DNA from: Cycas panzhihuaensis
Lineage: Eukaryota > Cycadophyta
DNA: 64,000 bases
Assembly: GCA_023213395.1 (NCBI GenBank)
Contig: CM041465.1
Span: forward strand, 19,034,001-19,098,000
Reading direction: 5' to 3'
Position numbers and translations under genes: made by a program. Below are positions 11,795-23,188 of this stretch, in pieces. How positions within the stretch are numbered: position 1 is the stretch's first letter; every line of letters starts with the position of its first letter. The notes beneath the pieces are model-generated. The model was not told the DNA's origin. It did no database searches and worked only from the letters and a program-made list of their open reading frames with translations.

Positions 11795-12676
11795 TGTCTT
11801 GATATGAAGGATCTAGGAGGTATAAAACAAATCTTAGGCATGGAAATATATAGAGATAGGAAACATGGTAAGCTATGGTTATCATAATAGAGATATATGG
11901 AGAAGGTACTAACCAGATTTGGTATGGCAAATGTGAAATCAGTTAGTATCCCATTGCCTTCCCATTTCAAGCTTTCTTCGAGTACAAGTCCTAGTGAAAA
12001 AGAAAAGGATTATATGTATCATGTACCTTATGTTAGTGTAATAGGAAGTTTGATATATGCCATGGTATATACAAGACCTAATATTTTACATGTAGTCAGT
12101 GTAGTTAGCATGTTTATAACAAATCTAGGAAAGGAACATTGGGTAGTAGTGAAATGGTTGCTTCGGTATTTAAGGAGCACAAGTGACTATTGTATTACCT
12201 TTGGTGGTATAGGTAATTATGTTTGTGGATATGTTAATTCAAACTTTATAGGAGATTTAAATAAAAGAAGGTCTACTCTAGGTTATGTGTTTACTCTTAC
12301 AAATGGTTTGGTTAGTTGGATGTCAAAATTACAAAGTGCAATTATATTATTAACTATAGAAACAAAATATGTTATTATAGCATATACTTGTAAGGAAGCA
12401 ATCTAGTTACAGGGTCTATTGGTTGAGCTTAGAAGGAAACAGGAAATGGTAAAGGTATTTTGTAATAGTCAAAGTGTCATTTACTTAGCAAAGAATCTAG
12501 CTTATCATAGTAGGATAAAGCATATTTCTCTTAAGTACCATTTTGTTAGATCGATTGTTGTAGCAGGTGGAGTGGTACTTGAGGAGGTTAATATAAAATA
12601 GAATTATGCTGACATGTTCACAAAACTAGTACTATTGGATAAGTTCAAATGGTATTTGACTTCTCTTGATTTATAG
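11795..12676 (+). pseudogene. Ty1/copia RT C-terminus and RNase H remnant
   Basis: This is the end of a copia polyprotein. It starts with KDLGGIKQILGMEIYRDR (about 11800-11855), which is the copia RT block before the thumb. It continues through MEKVLTRFGMANVKSVSIPL, VSVIGSLIYAM, TRPNILHVV and the RNase H region with NSNFIGDLNKRRSTLGYVF, VSWMSKLQSAI and CKEAI (to about 12405). After a stop it runs on through CNSQSVIYLAKNLAYHSRIK and ends in the hallmark ADMFTKLV (about 12605-12630). In-frame stops at 11890 and 12405 and missense changes make it a pseudogene. No upstream gag, integrase or RT palm was found. Confidence 0.9.
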
Positions 12677-13260
12677 AAAAGGTGATTAATGGTCTAGTAA
12701 AGGTATCAGGTAAATTATTATCAAGGTAGAGATTATTAGATAATATGATAACAATGTTTTAGAGGTAAAAATTTTGATAGGTTGGTAGTGCAGTTTTCCC
12801 CTAAAACTTTTGTGGGGGGATCTAAAGGGGACAGGAGCCCCCCTTAGCTGGGGGGTGCAGGGTGCACTAGAACCACCCCCCCCCCCCAAAGAAGGGTTTC
12901 GAGAGTAGTAGCCCCAGACCCAAAAAACTAGCATTATAAAACATACTAAATTGTAAAGAGAATTGGGGTTGTTCATTCAAAATACCCCAAATTTGGTGGT
13001 CAAGATTTATGCCTTGTATGAATCTCTCATATAGCCTGATTTAGGGTTTTCTTTATTATTATGTTGATGGTATTTGACGTATTAGATGTACTGTATTAAA
13101 AAGATGTAGCTAATTGTTATTATTATGAGCATTCTACTACAAAGTATATATATTACTATATTCTTGAATAATAAAGATTGATACATTTCCTATATGGATG
13201 TTTCCTTAGCACACTGCTAGGGATTTACCATGTTATATCTAGTGTATATGTGATGCTTTG
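12677..13260 (+). repeat. Probable 3' flank or LTR of the copia remnant, with G/C homopolymers
   Basis: Sequence just after the copia stop would normally contain the polypurine tract and 3' LTR. A GGGGGG-rich block at 12816-12822 and a run of 11 C at about 12877-12888 stand out. No second LTR copy is visible, so the boundaries are unknown. Confidence 0.35.
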
Positions 13261-14640
13261 TCTTTTAAATTTATTTATTATATTATCTTTGTTTAAGAAC
13301 TTGCATGTTAAATTTCAATTTTAATTCCTATAACTAGTTACAAAATAGTTTAGATCTTGGTGGCAGTTTCTAGTTATTCGGTCCTAGTTTTCTCAACAAA
13401 TTAATTGGCATGAAAAGATCTAAGGAGGTCACATCTATTGACCTATGCACTTACTTAATATCTCCTAGATTGTGATAGCATGATGCCCATAGATATATGA
13501 GAGGACCATTAGGGCCTATTGGCTATGGTCTAGCTAAAAGCCCCACTCCTAGAAAATAATAAAAAAACTAGTACTACATGATCAGATAATAAGAAAATCT
13601 GCCTTAGTTTGCTATCTTAATATGATCTAGCTAGCCCCATATGTTGGAAACAACTAGTGCTGCCCAATCTAGTCTCTCTCCTACCTCACATCTATGGATT
13701 TCATACATCCACCTTCTAGGAACCTCTTGATAGTTCTATCTCTAGGATATCTAAAACATAATCACAAAAGTAATCATCTTCCTCTAATGAGGAATGCATA
13801 CCATGAAGATCCTTCATATTGATCCCCTACATATCTCCCACTATCCATGACTATAAAAGAATCAGGTAGTTACCTAGTGGGATCCCTTTGTGCTTGATAG
13901 AAATCCAAGCTTGGGGGGGCTCCTCTCACTGGCACCTCTAATATCCTATGTACATCTTAGGGCATGATAGTCACAACTCCTATCAGAGGAAAATGAAATA
14001 CCTACATCCTCTGATCCTAGTATGAGATAATATTAATGAGAAGGGCTTGGTTTGATGCATATTGACATGTCATTGTGACCCATAAGAGGCCACATCTTTA
14101 CAACAGCCCCTATCATAGTTGTCCATAATCTCTGCAAGTCCAAACATAGGAAACCTAATATTTTCATAGTTATCAACCACTGTGATGATCTACACCATAA
14201 AAATCACCCAATCAAAGCCTCTAAAAACCTAAGTCCATAACCAATAAATAGCATATTAACAAAAGAAGAGATTAATAAAGAAAAATATGATAAAAATATA
14301 ATAATTTTTAACTTTTCCCCCTATACTACAAATATATTTGTGGTACCATAAACATCCTTGTAGTACTATATTTTATAGTGTAGTGTAAAATCACACCACT
14401 ATAATATTTATAATACCATAAACATTATAGTGGTATGAGGAAATTACATCCTAAAATAATAAAATAAACATGAAATTATTTCTTTATGGATTGATACTTA
14501 GTCCATATAGGTTAGGGTAGTCAAATGCGTTAACCCAACCCAAAACAGGGCTCGTGGGGTCCTTTTACATCTATTTAGGCATAACCCAACTACTCAAATA
14601 CAAACTAATAAAAACATTTTAAGAATAACAAAAGTAAATA
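13260..14640. other. AT-rich DNA, nothing recognised
   Basis: No supported gene, repeat pair or RNA. Short open frames look random. Confidence 0.5.
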
Positions 14641-16194
14641 ATATCCACTCACTGGGTTTGGGCGCACTAAGGCCATCTCTCGCTTGCGGTTTCTACAACT
14701 CCTCTCACTCATCAATCTAACAGCTAGATCTCTTGTAACAACTCATAAAGTTGGAGAGAATAATGGGGTCCAAATGGTCTTTCTCTCGTTTTCAATAGGT
14801 GATTGTGAAAATGAAATGGTTTTCCTTAAGAAAAACCTATTATATATAGAAGGACCCCCTCTCTCCTTTTCCTTGACACCCCTATTTTAGTGTCGATCCC
14901 TCCATTTAGTAATTTTTTTATCTTTGTTTATTCTAGACACTTTCTTTCCACTTGTTTGCTTGGTTAGAGGCCTATTTTGCACTTGGTCCTCTTTTTCCAT
15001 TGTCACACTTCACTTAGCTTTTCAAAATACTTTTTCTCTTTTTCTTAGGTAGGCCTTTTTGCCCCTGGGATGTGTACTTAATCCTTTATAGGTGTTTATG
15101 ATCCATGGCGTCAATTTTTCCTCTCGATCCTTAATTAATTACCTATGTAGGACCTATGTGTGTCAGATATTATTTGACCTCCCATGTCTTGTTCCTTCTT
15201 ACTTGTATTATTATTATTCAATCCTCTTGTTCTATCATACTTGATATCTTGGTAGCCTTATTGACCACATGGACCATGTTGTCATCTTTAGATCCTTTCA
15301 GGTTACCCTCTCTCTTTTACCACAGAGTCTTCAACACCTCTATAACTTACTACTTGCTTTCTATTTCATGATAACCCGCTACTTTACACATTCCCTTATA
15401 TGTAGTGGTTCCATTGGTGTTTTGTTGAGATTATCCATGACTTGAGCTTGGTTACCTAGATTGTTTCTCACATATCCTTAGTTATAGTACATGCCAGGAT
15501 CCTCTTTATTCACCTACCAGAGGACCCTCCTCTATGCATTCCCCACTTATGATGCTCAAGACCATCACATGACTTGCCTATTTCATCCTATAGTTTGACC
15601 TCTTCAACTGGAACCTATGATGTAGTGCCTATTTTATTAAAAGTTGCTACGATGACATTCTTCCTAGTTAATTCATGGTCCAACCTACCACTGTGTCTAC
15701 CTCATACGACTTAAGCTTTCATATATGCATATCCCCTCTTGAAGCTACCCAAATATTAGAAAAAGAAGGAGAAAGAAAAAGAAGTCTAAAAAGGATGCCA
15801 AAAAATAAAAAATAAAAAAATAATATTCAAGTATGGGTATGCTTTAAAGTGAGGATATCTAGCACTATCTATTTGGTTTCTGAGGCAAGTTGCATGACAA
15901 CATCATCTCCATCTATGATACATAGCTTGGGTCTAATTGAATGGGTTATTTTAGGATGTTTGAATCTAATCATTTAGACCTATTGTGGTCTTGATCATGA
16001 TTGAACCCCGCTTAGCATCACTTCTCCTTTAGTTGGATTTAAGAGGAAATTTTTTAATTTGGTTATGGGCTATGCTTGAAGGCTAGGATATTTCATCATT
16101 TTAGTCAGATTTGTGTATTTACCTTGGTTCTTATTAATACTTATTGATTCTCTCACCTTCTTATTATTTAGTGACTTCATCTTAAGCTATCATT

Positions 16195-16640
16195 GCATAT
16201 CCCCATAGCATTGATTATTCACACTAATGGGGATAACTATGGGAATCTGGGGCCTTCTACTACTACCTAGGTCATTTGGGATCCCTCTGGGCATACTTTT
16301 ATTCAATATACGATCTATCTATATGAAGCCATTAATAATAAGGCCAAGTACACTATTGTCATTGAGGCTTTAATCGATGTACTCTAATTTCATAATGGCT
16401 CTATCATTTTATATTGTGACTCCCATATTTTCATATCTGAGCTTACCTAGGTCTACTGCTCCATTTACCCTCAACTGAGATTATTAGCCATGATTTCTAA
16501 GTCCCTTCTAATCCAGTTCTCTTCTGTTGATATTCTTAATATTCACTATGGATTTAACATCAAAGTAGATAGGTTGGTTAACTTCATTTGTAAGCATCAT
16601 CTACCACTAATAGATGACCCTTCCCAGGCCCACAGAGCTA
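16195..16640 (+). pseudogene. D2 archaeal-type RNase H remnant
   Basis: The second RNase H of Tat elements degrades RNA in RNA-DNA hybrids. Visible blocks are LIIHTNGDNYGNLG (the FTDGGSRGNPG site, both key Asp regions altered), INNKAKYTIVIEAL (for TNNEAEYTAVIEAL), LYCDSHIF (Asp kept) and NIKVDRLVNFI (for NAEADRLVRLI). Residues change mainly by C-to-T and G-to-A transitions, and there are stop codons. It cannot be active. Confidence 0.75.
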
Positions 16641-17539
16641 CTTATTGAGGCACTTATCTCTATGGGGGTAATTCCCCCAACCTCACCTTTGAGGGGCACC
16701 TGCTAATGAGATAAAACTATAGTGGAAACCCTAAGCTTATATAGCCCCCTACAGAAGTTAAGTCATGTCACTAAAAGCTTCCCCTTGTACTCTAATAAGA
16801 GTTTAAACTGCCATAGAGCTCCGAAATAAGGATAAACTAATATGTACATTTGTACATATTTTTATTTACTTGGATTGTTATTTTCCTTTCATATAAGCCT
16901 TTATTATAAAAAAAAATATAAAACAATTAAAAAAAAAATTATAAAATAATAAAATTCTAAAAAAATAATAAAGTAACAAAATCCCCCAAAAAACTATAGA
17001 GCAATAAAAAATAAAATAAAATAAAATATTAAAATCTAAAAAATTATGTCTCCAAAGGATAGCCGCTAATGAGGCAAAACTATGGCGACCAACCTCAAGC
17101 CCATTAGGTTTCTTCCTTCAGATATTTGAGGTATATACTCTTATATTCAAGGGCTTTAGGCTTCCAAGCCTTGCTTCTAGGCCATGATACCTACCTTGTC
17201 ATGTTATGGGAGCAAACCCCTTATCATATAGGCCCCTTTCACTCATGCATGCTAAGATTTCATAGTCATTGGCCTTAGGGATTGATGTGATCAGTGATTC
17301 ATCACCTTACTTAACTTGTATATCCCTACCTTAGGACCCTTATAGGGCTAGCCTAGGGTAACCCACCTCTAATCTACTTCTAATAAGGTACCACTATGGT
17401 AGTTACAGCTCCATGTGACATACACATAACTTTGGTTCATATTCTTATTACATCATGCATTATCATTTGTGTTGGTAGCATTCACTATCTTCCAAATTCA
17501 AATTTGAAGAGGTTTTGCTACCAACAGGGTAGTATTTCT

Positions 17540-19434
17540 CATCTCCTAGGAATGGGATTTGAATGATCAATTGATCATGGTAAGTATATGTATAATTTCT
17601 ACCCCTCTACCATCTATTTATCTTATTTACATATATTTAATTTATGTGGTAGATATATGGTTGGTATTCTTACTTGATTTATTGGGCTATGTCTCTCATT
17701 TTAACCAATGATAAGAAGGATAATGTCCATGGCCCTCATGTACCCCATCAATTCTCTTGACTCAAAAATATGGTGCCTCCCTAAGTGCATGCAATTTATT
17801 CCTCCATTATTAATTATTTATTTCTCCACATGTTTGACTTATTTTCACCTTGCTTCCATCTAGCTATGATAGATAGATGCTTATAGGCCTTTGTTTTCTA
17901 GATATATTAGCCTGTATAGAGAAAATAATGGTCAAAAGTTCTTTCTATTGTCATAACACTAAGTTTTCTATTTTTGTTATCTATACTATGAAGTATCTTA
18001 TGGTATCACAAATATATTCATAATAGTACAAAAGAATTTATGGTACAACTATCACCAACTAAGATTTATGTTCAATAGTGATAGTCAGTCATTAAATACC
18101 CTAGATCACTAACTTAATAGGCTATGCTAGCCCTAAGTTGGCTCATATCTCTCTTAGAGGGCTAAACATGCCCCAAAATCTCATTTTCCCTAGACTCTTC
18201 CTTAGTTTGATCACCAAAATCCTCTCAAACCTAACTCATAGTTTATGGTTTCTCTTAAGTGGTTTCCCCCATATTATGTGTAGGAAACCACTCATCCCCC
18301 ACCCTTGTATTTCTATAAATCTCCCTAATGTTACAAAGGGAGGAGGAGGACTATTGTGTGAAGGAAGTGCAAGGGAGATGCTGCCAAATTTTGGTTAGAT
18401 TCACTAGGCTTTGGGAGATCAACCAACAAGCCATAACAAGGATTAAAGGAACATATTCTTGATAGCTAAAGGAAGCCTTGAGGGAGGTTTGGTATAACCA
18501 TTGTCCACCACCTTTTAATAAAGGAATTGGTAATCCATTCTTTATCTCTAGTAGTAGTTGTCCTTTTTCTTATTATTATCTTATTTTTTGACCATGTTGT
18601 GAGGATACCTAATGTTTTTTATGCTAGTTTATGTTCCTTTACTTTCCTCTCATATCTCCATTTGACATTGAGCTACATGGAATTTTATGTTGCTTATTCT
18701 CACTCTTATTTTCTTTATTTTCCAAATCTCTTCACCATTGTTGTACGTACTTACAAGCAAATGGGGAGGTTTCCTAGGTATGACTTAGGAAACCAATCAT
18801 ATAGGAGGGACATAGGCATTTTGAGGCTCTCCTTATTTTCTTCATTATTCTTGTTTCCATGTTCATTAGCTTGTAGATTGTACTTTCTTATTCCATTGTT
18901 TATATGACACTTTTCATGATATCTTATTGAGTAGCATATATATGTGTGTTATATATCCTTGGAGAGAAAGCTAAACTGTATGTAGGGAGGAAGAATATCA
19001 TTCACAAGGTGTTGGTTTGGCAAGATTTATATGAGGGAACTCACCATCATTATTTGTTACAACTTCTCATAAAAGAGGTAAGTGTCAACAATTTTTATTT
19101 GGGATTTCCTTTAAGCTTCTTATTTCCTTTCAAGTTTACTTCTTTCTTCCTTTTCATGATAAGGGAATCTGACAAATGGTAATGCTACCATATTTCTCTT
19201 AGGTGGAGGTAAGTAAACCCCCAATTTTCTATCATCAAATCAAGTGCATAACAATTATGGATGCAAGACTCATCACTATTAAACATCATTGTCATAGGTG
19301 TATATTGTTTCTTCTCTTTGTTTTTATTCTAACATTTGATCATGTTCCATTTCATCTCAAAGAAAAAGAAAAGAAAAAAAGAGAGAAAAATAAGGGTCTT
19401 GGGATAGAAGGAGTAGGAAATAATAAAAGGAAAG

Positions 19435-19483
<49 letters not shown>

Positions 19484-19850
19484 TTCGATTGATCATCCTC
19501 TTTTCTATGATCTTGTCTTCTTATCTCACTCAACCCCCCTTTCTCCCCCAAAAAAGAAGAAGAAGAAAGAAGAAAAAGAGGGAAAAAAAGAAGAAGTAAA
19601 GATCAGATTTTTTTTTTTTTTTTGTTCTTACTTTATTTCTTTAAGCATGACTTTGTTTCAGTTTTTCTTTTATATTATTACTTGCGTTAGGATTAACCCC
19701 CAAAATACAAGAAGTCCCAAGACAAAAACCTCTAAAAAAAAGAGAGAAAGAAGAGAAAACAACAAAAAAAGGGGAAAGAAAACTAATAATTACAAAGCAA
19801 AATAGACCCATAGTTAGGTTAGTCGTTGTTCCTCTTGTGTAAGACCTTTA
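17540..19850 (+). repeat. D2 3' LTR (right end approximate)
   Basis: The start aligns with the D 3' LTR start: GAGGTTTTGCTAC and the following AATG-G-ATT block (17508-17560 versus about 53640-53700 minus). A GTAAGTATATG donor-like site follows, as in A/C (CAGGTAAGTGCAGG). Weaker similarity continues (a GAGG-TAAGTAA-CCCC block near 19200-19225). The end is not precisely defined. Confidence 0.5.
19439..19480. repeat. (GA)n microsatellite with poly-T at 19608-19623
   Basis: An uninterrupted run of about 21 GA units sits in a purine-rich stretch that continues as GAA repeats to about 19600, ending in 16 T. Confidence 0.97.
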
Positions 19851-20400
19851 ATGAAGGGAATGACCATAACATTGTGGGTTCCCAAACTTGTAGGGTTTTG
19901 GATTTGCCTTAGGTTTAACTACCTTTTCTGCATACACTAGATAGAGATAACATATAGACACAAGATCCATTCATATCCTTTTACCTTTCTAGGTCATCAT
20001 AGATGCACTAGAACAAAGAGTTGAGTCTGCCTTTATGTGTCCATCTATGTCTGGGTTGCCCTAAGTTAGCCACATAGTTGTGTTTAATAGTCATCACATG
20101 CCCTATGCTCACATTCAAGAGATGCACATACACCTTAGGTAAGGTGTTGAAATTACGATCATCCCTTCCAACTCGCTACCTACACCCTAGGTTTATCCAT
20201 TGAGTTTTATTGATAGCATTTTACCACTCGCCTTAGGAAGTTTTAGGTAGTTGAAGAAGAAATAGATATTAACACTATCTTCTATATAGGCAAAGTATTT
20301 GGGACTTGCTATTGGTGTGAGAGAAGTTGTATGGTTGTAAAGACTTTTAGATATCCTTGGTATATCTTGTAGCACCCTAGTTATTTTAGTTAATAACTAT
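19850..20400. other. No gene or repeat recognised
   Basis: AT-rich sequence between D2 and a copia tail; nothing supportable. Confidence 0.5.
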
Positions 20401-20409
20401 AGCACTATT

Positions 20410-20640
20410 TATCTATTAAATAATGTATACTTTCATGCATATATGAAACATACTAATATGCAACACCACTATATTCATGAATAGATCAAAGCAAGAAAGT
20501 TTTAGGTCAATTTTTATGCAAGTAAGAAGTAGCTTACAGATGTGTTTACCAAAGCACTTACTGAAGATTAATTCACTAAGATTCATACTAGATTAGGACT
20601 TAGAGAAGTTATTCTTGAGGGGGGATATATTAATAAGGAT
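20410..20640 (+). pseudogene. Ty1/copia polyprotein tail
   Basis: The plus strand reads TNMQHHYIHE (for the HIDVRYHFIRE block), then LTDVFTKALTED and RLGLREVILEGG, the standard C-terminus of copia RNase H. A GGGGGG purine run at about 20620-20626 fits a polypurine tract, so a 3' LTR may begin near 20630. Stops are present. It is separate from the 11.8-kb copy. Confidence 0.78.
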
Positions 20641-21049
20641 AACTCCAATCTTTTTTAATAATTTTAAACTATAGATCAAGTCCCTATATTTATATTAAGG
20701 GTGTTTGTTAGCATAATAGTTAAGGCTAATCCACTTTATTAATGTTAAATGTAGTTTAGTTAATATTAAGTAAAAGTGCAAATATTTCATAGGCTCATAA
20801 CTAGTCGAGTTGGACATACCATTTAGGGGACTATATATTAGGAATATAAATTCACTTTAATACCATGATAGAAATGTATCTAATAGAGTTTCTCTTGACA
20901 TACCTTTTCATCATGTTTTTGGCATACCTTTTCATCACAAGCTTCTGTATTTACTTGAGAATCACTTGTATTATTTCCTTGAGGTAGAATTTGAGAATTA
21001 CCTTAAGTATTTAGTGTTTTAAATATTCCTCTTAAATGAGTGAATGAGG

Positions 21050-21345
21050 TAATAAGCTAAATAACTTATTCTAATTTACTTTTATCTTTAACAATCACTA
21101 GCTTTTCATAAAGTGGCTTCATATCTAGAGCATAAATAAATTTTAAAATATCTTATGGTTCCTTTGAAGTAGTAACATGATATACATGAGGGAATACATT
21201 ACCATCAAAAGTATAAAAAATATAACTAAATGCTTCAACATCTTTATTTTTAAGTTTTATCATTTCTTATTCTTAATCAGGTGTTAATTCAATAGTGGGA
21301 TAATTTGGTTCTTGAACTTTGTATCCTTTATAAATAATATCCCAT
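21050..21345 (-). pseudogene. Ty1/copia gag remnant (UBN2-like), antisense
   Basis: Minus-strand translation gives WDIIYKGYKVQEPNYPTIEL, then MIKLKNKDVEAFSYIF, FDGNVFPHVYHVTTSKEP and DILKFIYALDMKPLYEK. This matches the copia gag pattern LWDIV...GY.EP, KKD..A...I...LD..IF..I..A.TAKEAWDIL. Three in-frame stops. Its 5' LTR would be the junction near 22.9 kb. Confidence 0.78.
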
Positions 21346-22895
21346 AAATTTATAGATTATAAATAAGGCTTTATTCTCCTTGACCAAAAAGAATATTTTT
21401 TTCTATTGAATTCGGGAACCTTTAAACTCTAAAATGCTAAAGAATATTCTATTTTACTAATAAATAAATCATAATAGGTGCAAAAATCAACCACATGTAA
21501 TTATAAGTAAGCATAATAATTCATCATGCTCAGTATATTAACTTGTATAAAATTTACTTCTTAGTTCTCTCTTTTGGTTCTAATATAATGCATCAACTTT
21601 TAAGGGAAATTTCTCTATTATGATAGCATCAAAATACCTCAAATCATATCTCAAACTATAGTACTCTAAGTCAAGATTCTAATAGTTGAGACAATTTGAA
21701 AAATATACTCTTAATTAAGAAGATATTAACAAAATAATATAGTTACCTCTGTATGAAAATAAAATTAAACTCATTAGGGTTTAATACCCTTCGTTGGCTA
21801 ATGACTGGTCATTCTAGAGCTACATATGCTCAAGGGCTTAACTACTGGGGGATAACATGATCTAAATAATATTGCAATAATATTTAATGTAAAAGTAACT
21901 TTGTAAAAAAATAAAGACAGAGGTAAAAAATTTTAAAGGTCACTTGACCTTTAAGCAATAACTTGTGGGTGATATAAAGTGATAAAAAATGCTTCAAACA
22001 TGATCGAAACTAATTAATATAAAGATTTAATTAGTGGATATGTTTCTTTATAAGTAGTTAATGCCATAAACAACTAAGAATAAGCAAGAAATTCTACAAA
22101 AGGGCAATGAAAGAGGAGGCACAAATCACTCTATAGGGTATGGCAAAGCTTTAGTAGAGGATTTCATATAGGATCTTCATTAGATTCCATATTTATTTAG
22201 TTAAATGTTGTTGGGCTTTCACCAAAGCTTTTCATAAACATCACTAAGAAAATTGGATAATTCAATTACATCAAGTGATAGCCAGGTGATCGAGAGAGAA
22301 GACAAGACATAATATTAATTAGATCTTCATGGTCAATGTAGAACCTTTACACTAGACAAAAGAAAAAATTTTAATTGACATGCAGATATATAGAAGTACA
22401 TTAGAGTGCTTCACATAAGGTTTAAAATGGAGGTTAGGTGCCATGAGAACAAGACAAATCACATAGTGGAATAGAGTTTTATAAATGAATAACAATAACA
22501 ACTAGCTCAATTGTTATAAAGATGTAAGGTAACACTAACCTTCATAGAAGCTTCATGCCAATTGGTGGTTGCATAGAGTATAGTCAATGGTGAGCTTAAT
22601 TAGGCTAATAATGAATCAAATATAGTTAAACATTTCATAAATAAATTGAAATAAGACAAATAACTATTTTTAGTCCTTAAGCATATATATAGAATGATTT
22701 TAAATGGGATCAAATAGACTTAAATAAAGTTTATCATTTCTATAAATGATATTATAAATGGTCTTTCAAATTAGCAAATAGGCTCAATAAAATCACCACT
22801 TCTCAATGAGTAAACCTATAGAAATATCTTACTAGCAAACTTTTTCTTTCACCTTAGCTCTGTTAAACTTGCAACCATAGCCCTGATAACATGTT
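21345..22895. other. Leader or spacer of the antisense copia element, nothing else recognised
   Basis: AT-rich, no coding potential seen on either strand. By position it lies between the antisense gag and its PBS. Confidence 0.4.
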
Positions 22896-22896
22896 A

Positions 22897-23183
22897 GAAA
22901 TGTAAATTCACTCTAATAATATGATAAAAATGTAACTAATAAAATATCAAATGATTAAATAAAATAAATAAATAATAAAGTAAAATAAGCAAAGTAATAC
23001 CAAGATCATAAATGGTATTATGAGATACCTTTATTTTTTTTATTTTTAAAAATATTACATGATATGCAATATGCTATACAATATATAATCTCATATACTA
23101 CTGTTGTGCTTATATAGTAGAATTTATCCTTAGTATAGGGCCTACTACTTTTCTATCTTATATAGATAAATGTGTATTAGCAA
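22897..23183 (-). repeat. Antisense copia PBS and 5' LTR remnant
   Basis: On the minus strand the sequence ends an LTR with ...TTTTTATCA and continues with a degraded TGGTATTAGAGTG-type initiator tRNA-Met site. A sister junction with a better PBS (ATCATGGTATTAAAGTG) lies near 20845-20870, and another in element F. The LTR is cut on the right by the insertion of element B at about 23185. Confidence 0.5.
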
Positions 23184-23188
23184 ATTAT

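Larger units (their letters stand above)
14640..19850 (+). mobile_element. Element D2: decayed Tat-type element (3' part), plus strand
   Basis: The archaeal-type RNase H at about 16195-16640 is followed by two copies of a GCTAATGAG-R-AAAACTAT motif (about 16695 and 17066). This motif is also found after the RNase H in C (about 42890) and D (about 54200), and then comes a D-type LTR start near 17540. This order equals the 3' end of C and D. The left limit is uncertain; gag, protease, RT and integrase were not recognised upstream. The age is high, judged from the loss of nearly all CG dinucleotides. Confidence 0.65.

Noticed and set aside
11795-12676. A complete copia element
   Set aside because: Only the polyprotein end is present and no LTR pair was found.
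18527-18907. Possible membrane protein frame of 126 codons in D2
   Set aside because: Hydrophobicity comes from T-rich DNA; it lies in an LTR and has no conserved motif.
19203-19805. Open frame of 200 codons with Lys/Glu/Arg repeats
   Set aside because: Produced by the GA/GAA low-complexity tract; no conserved domain or start context.
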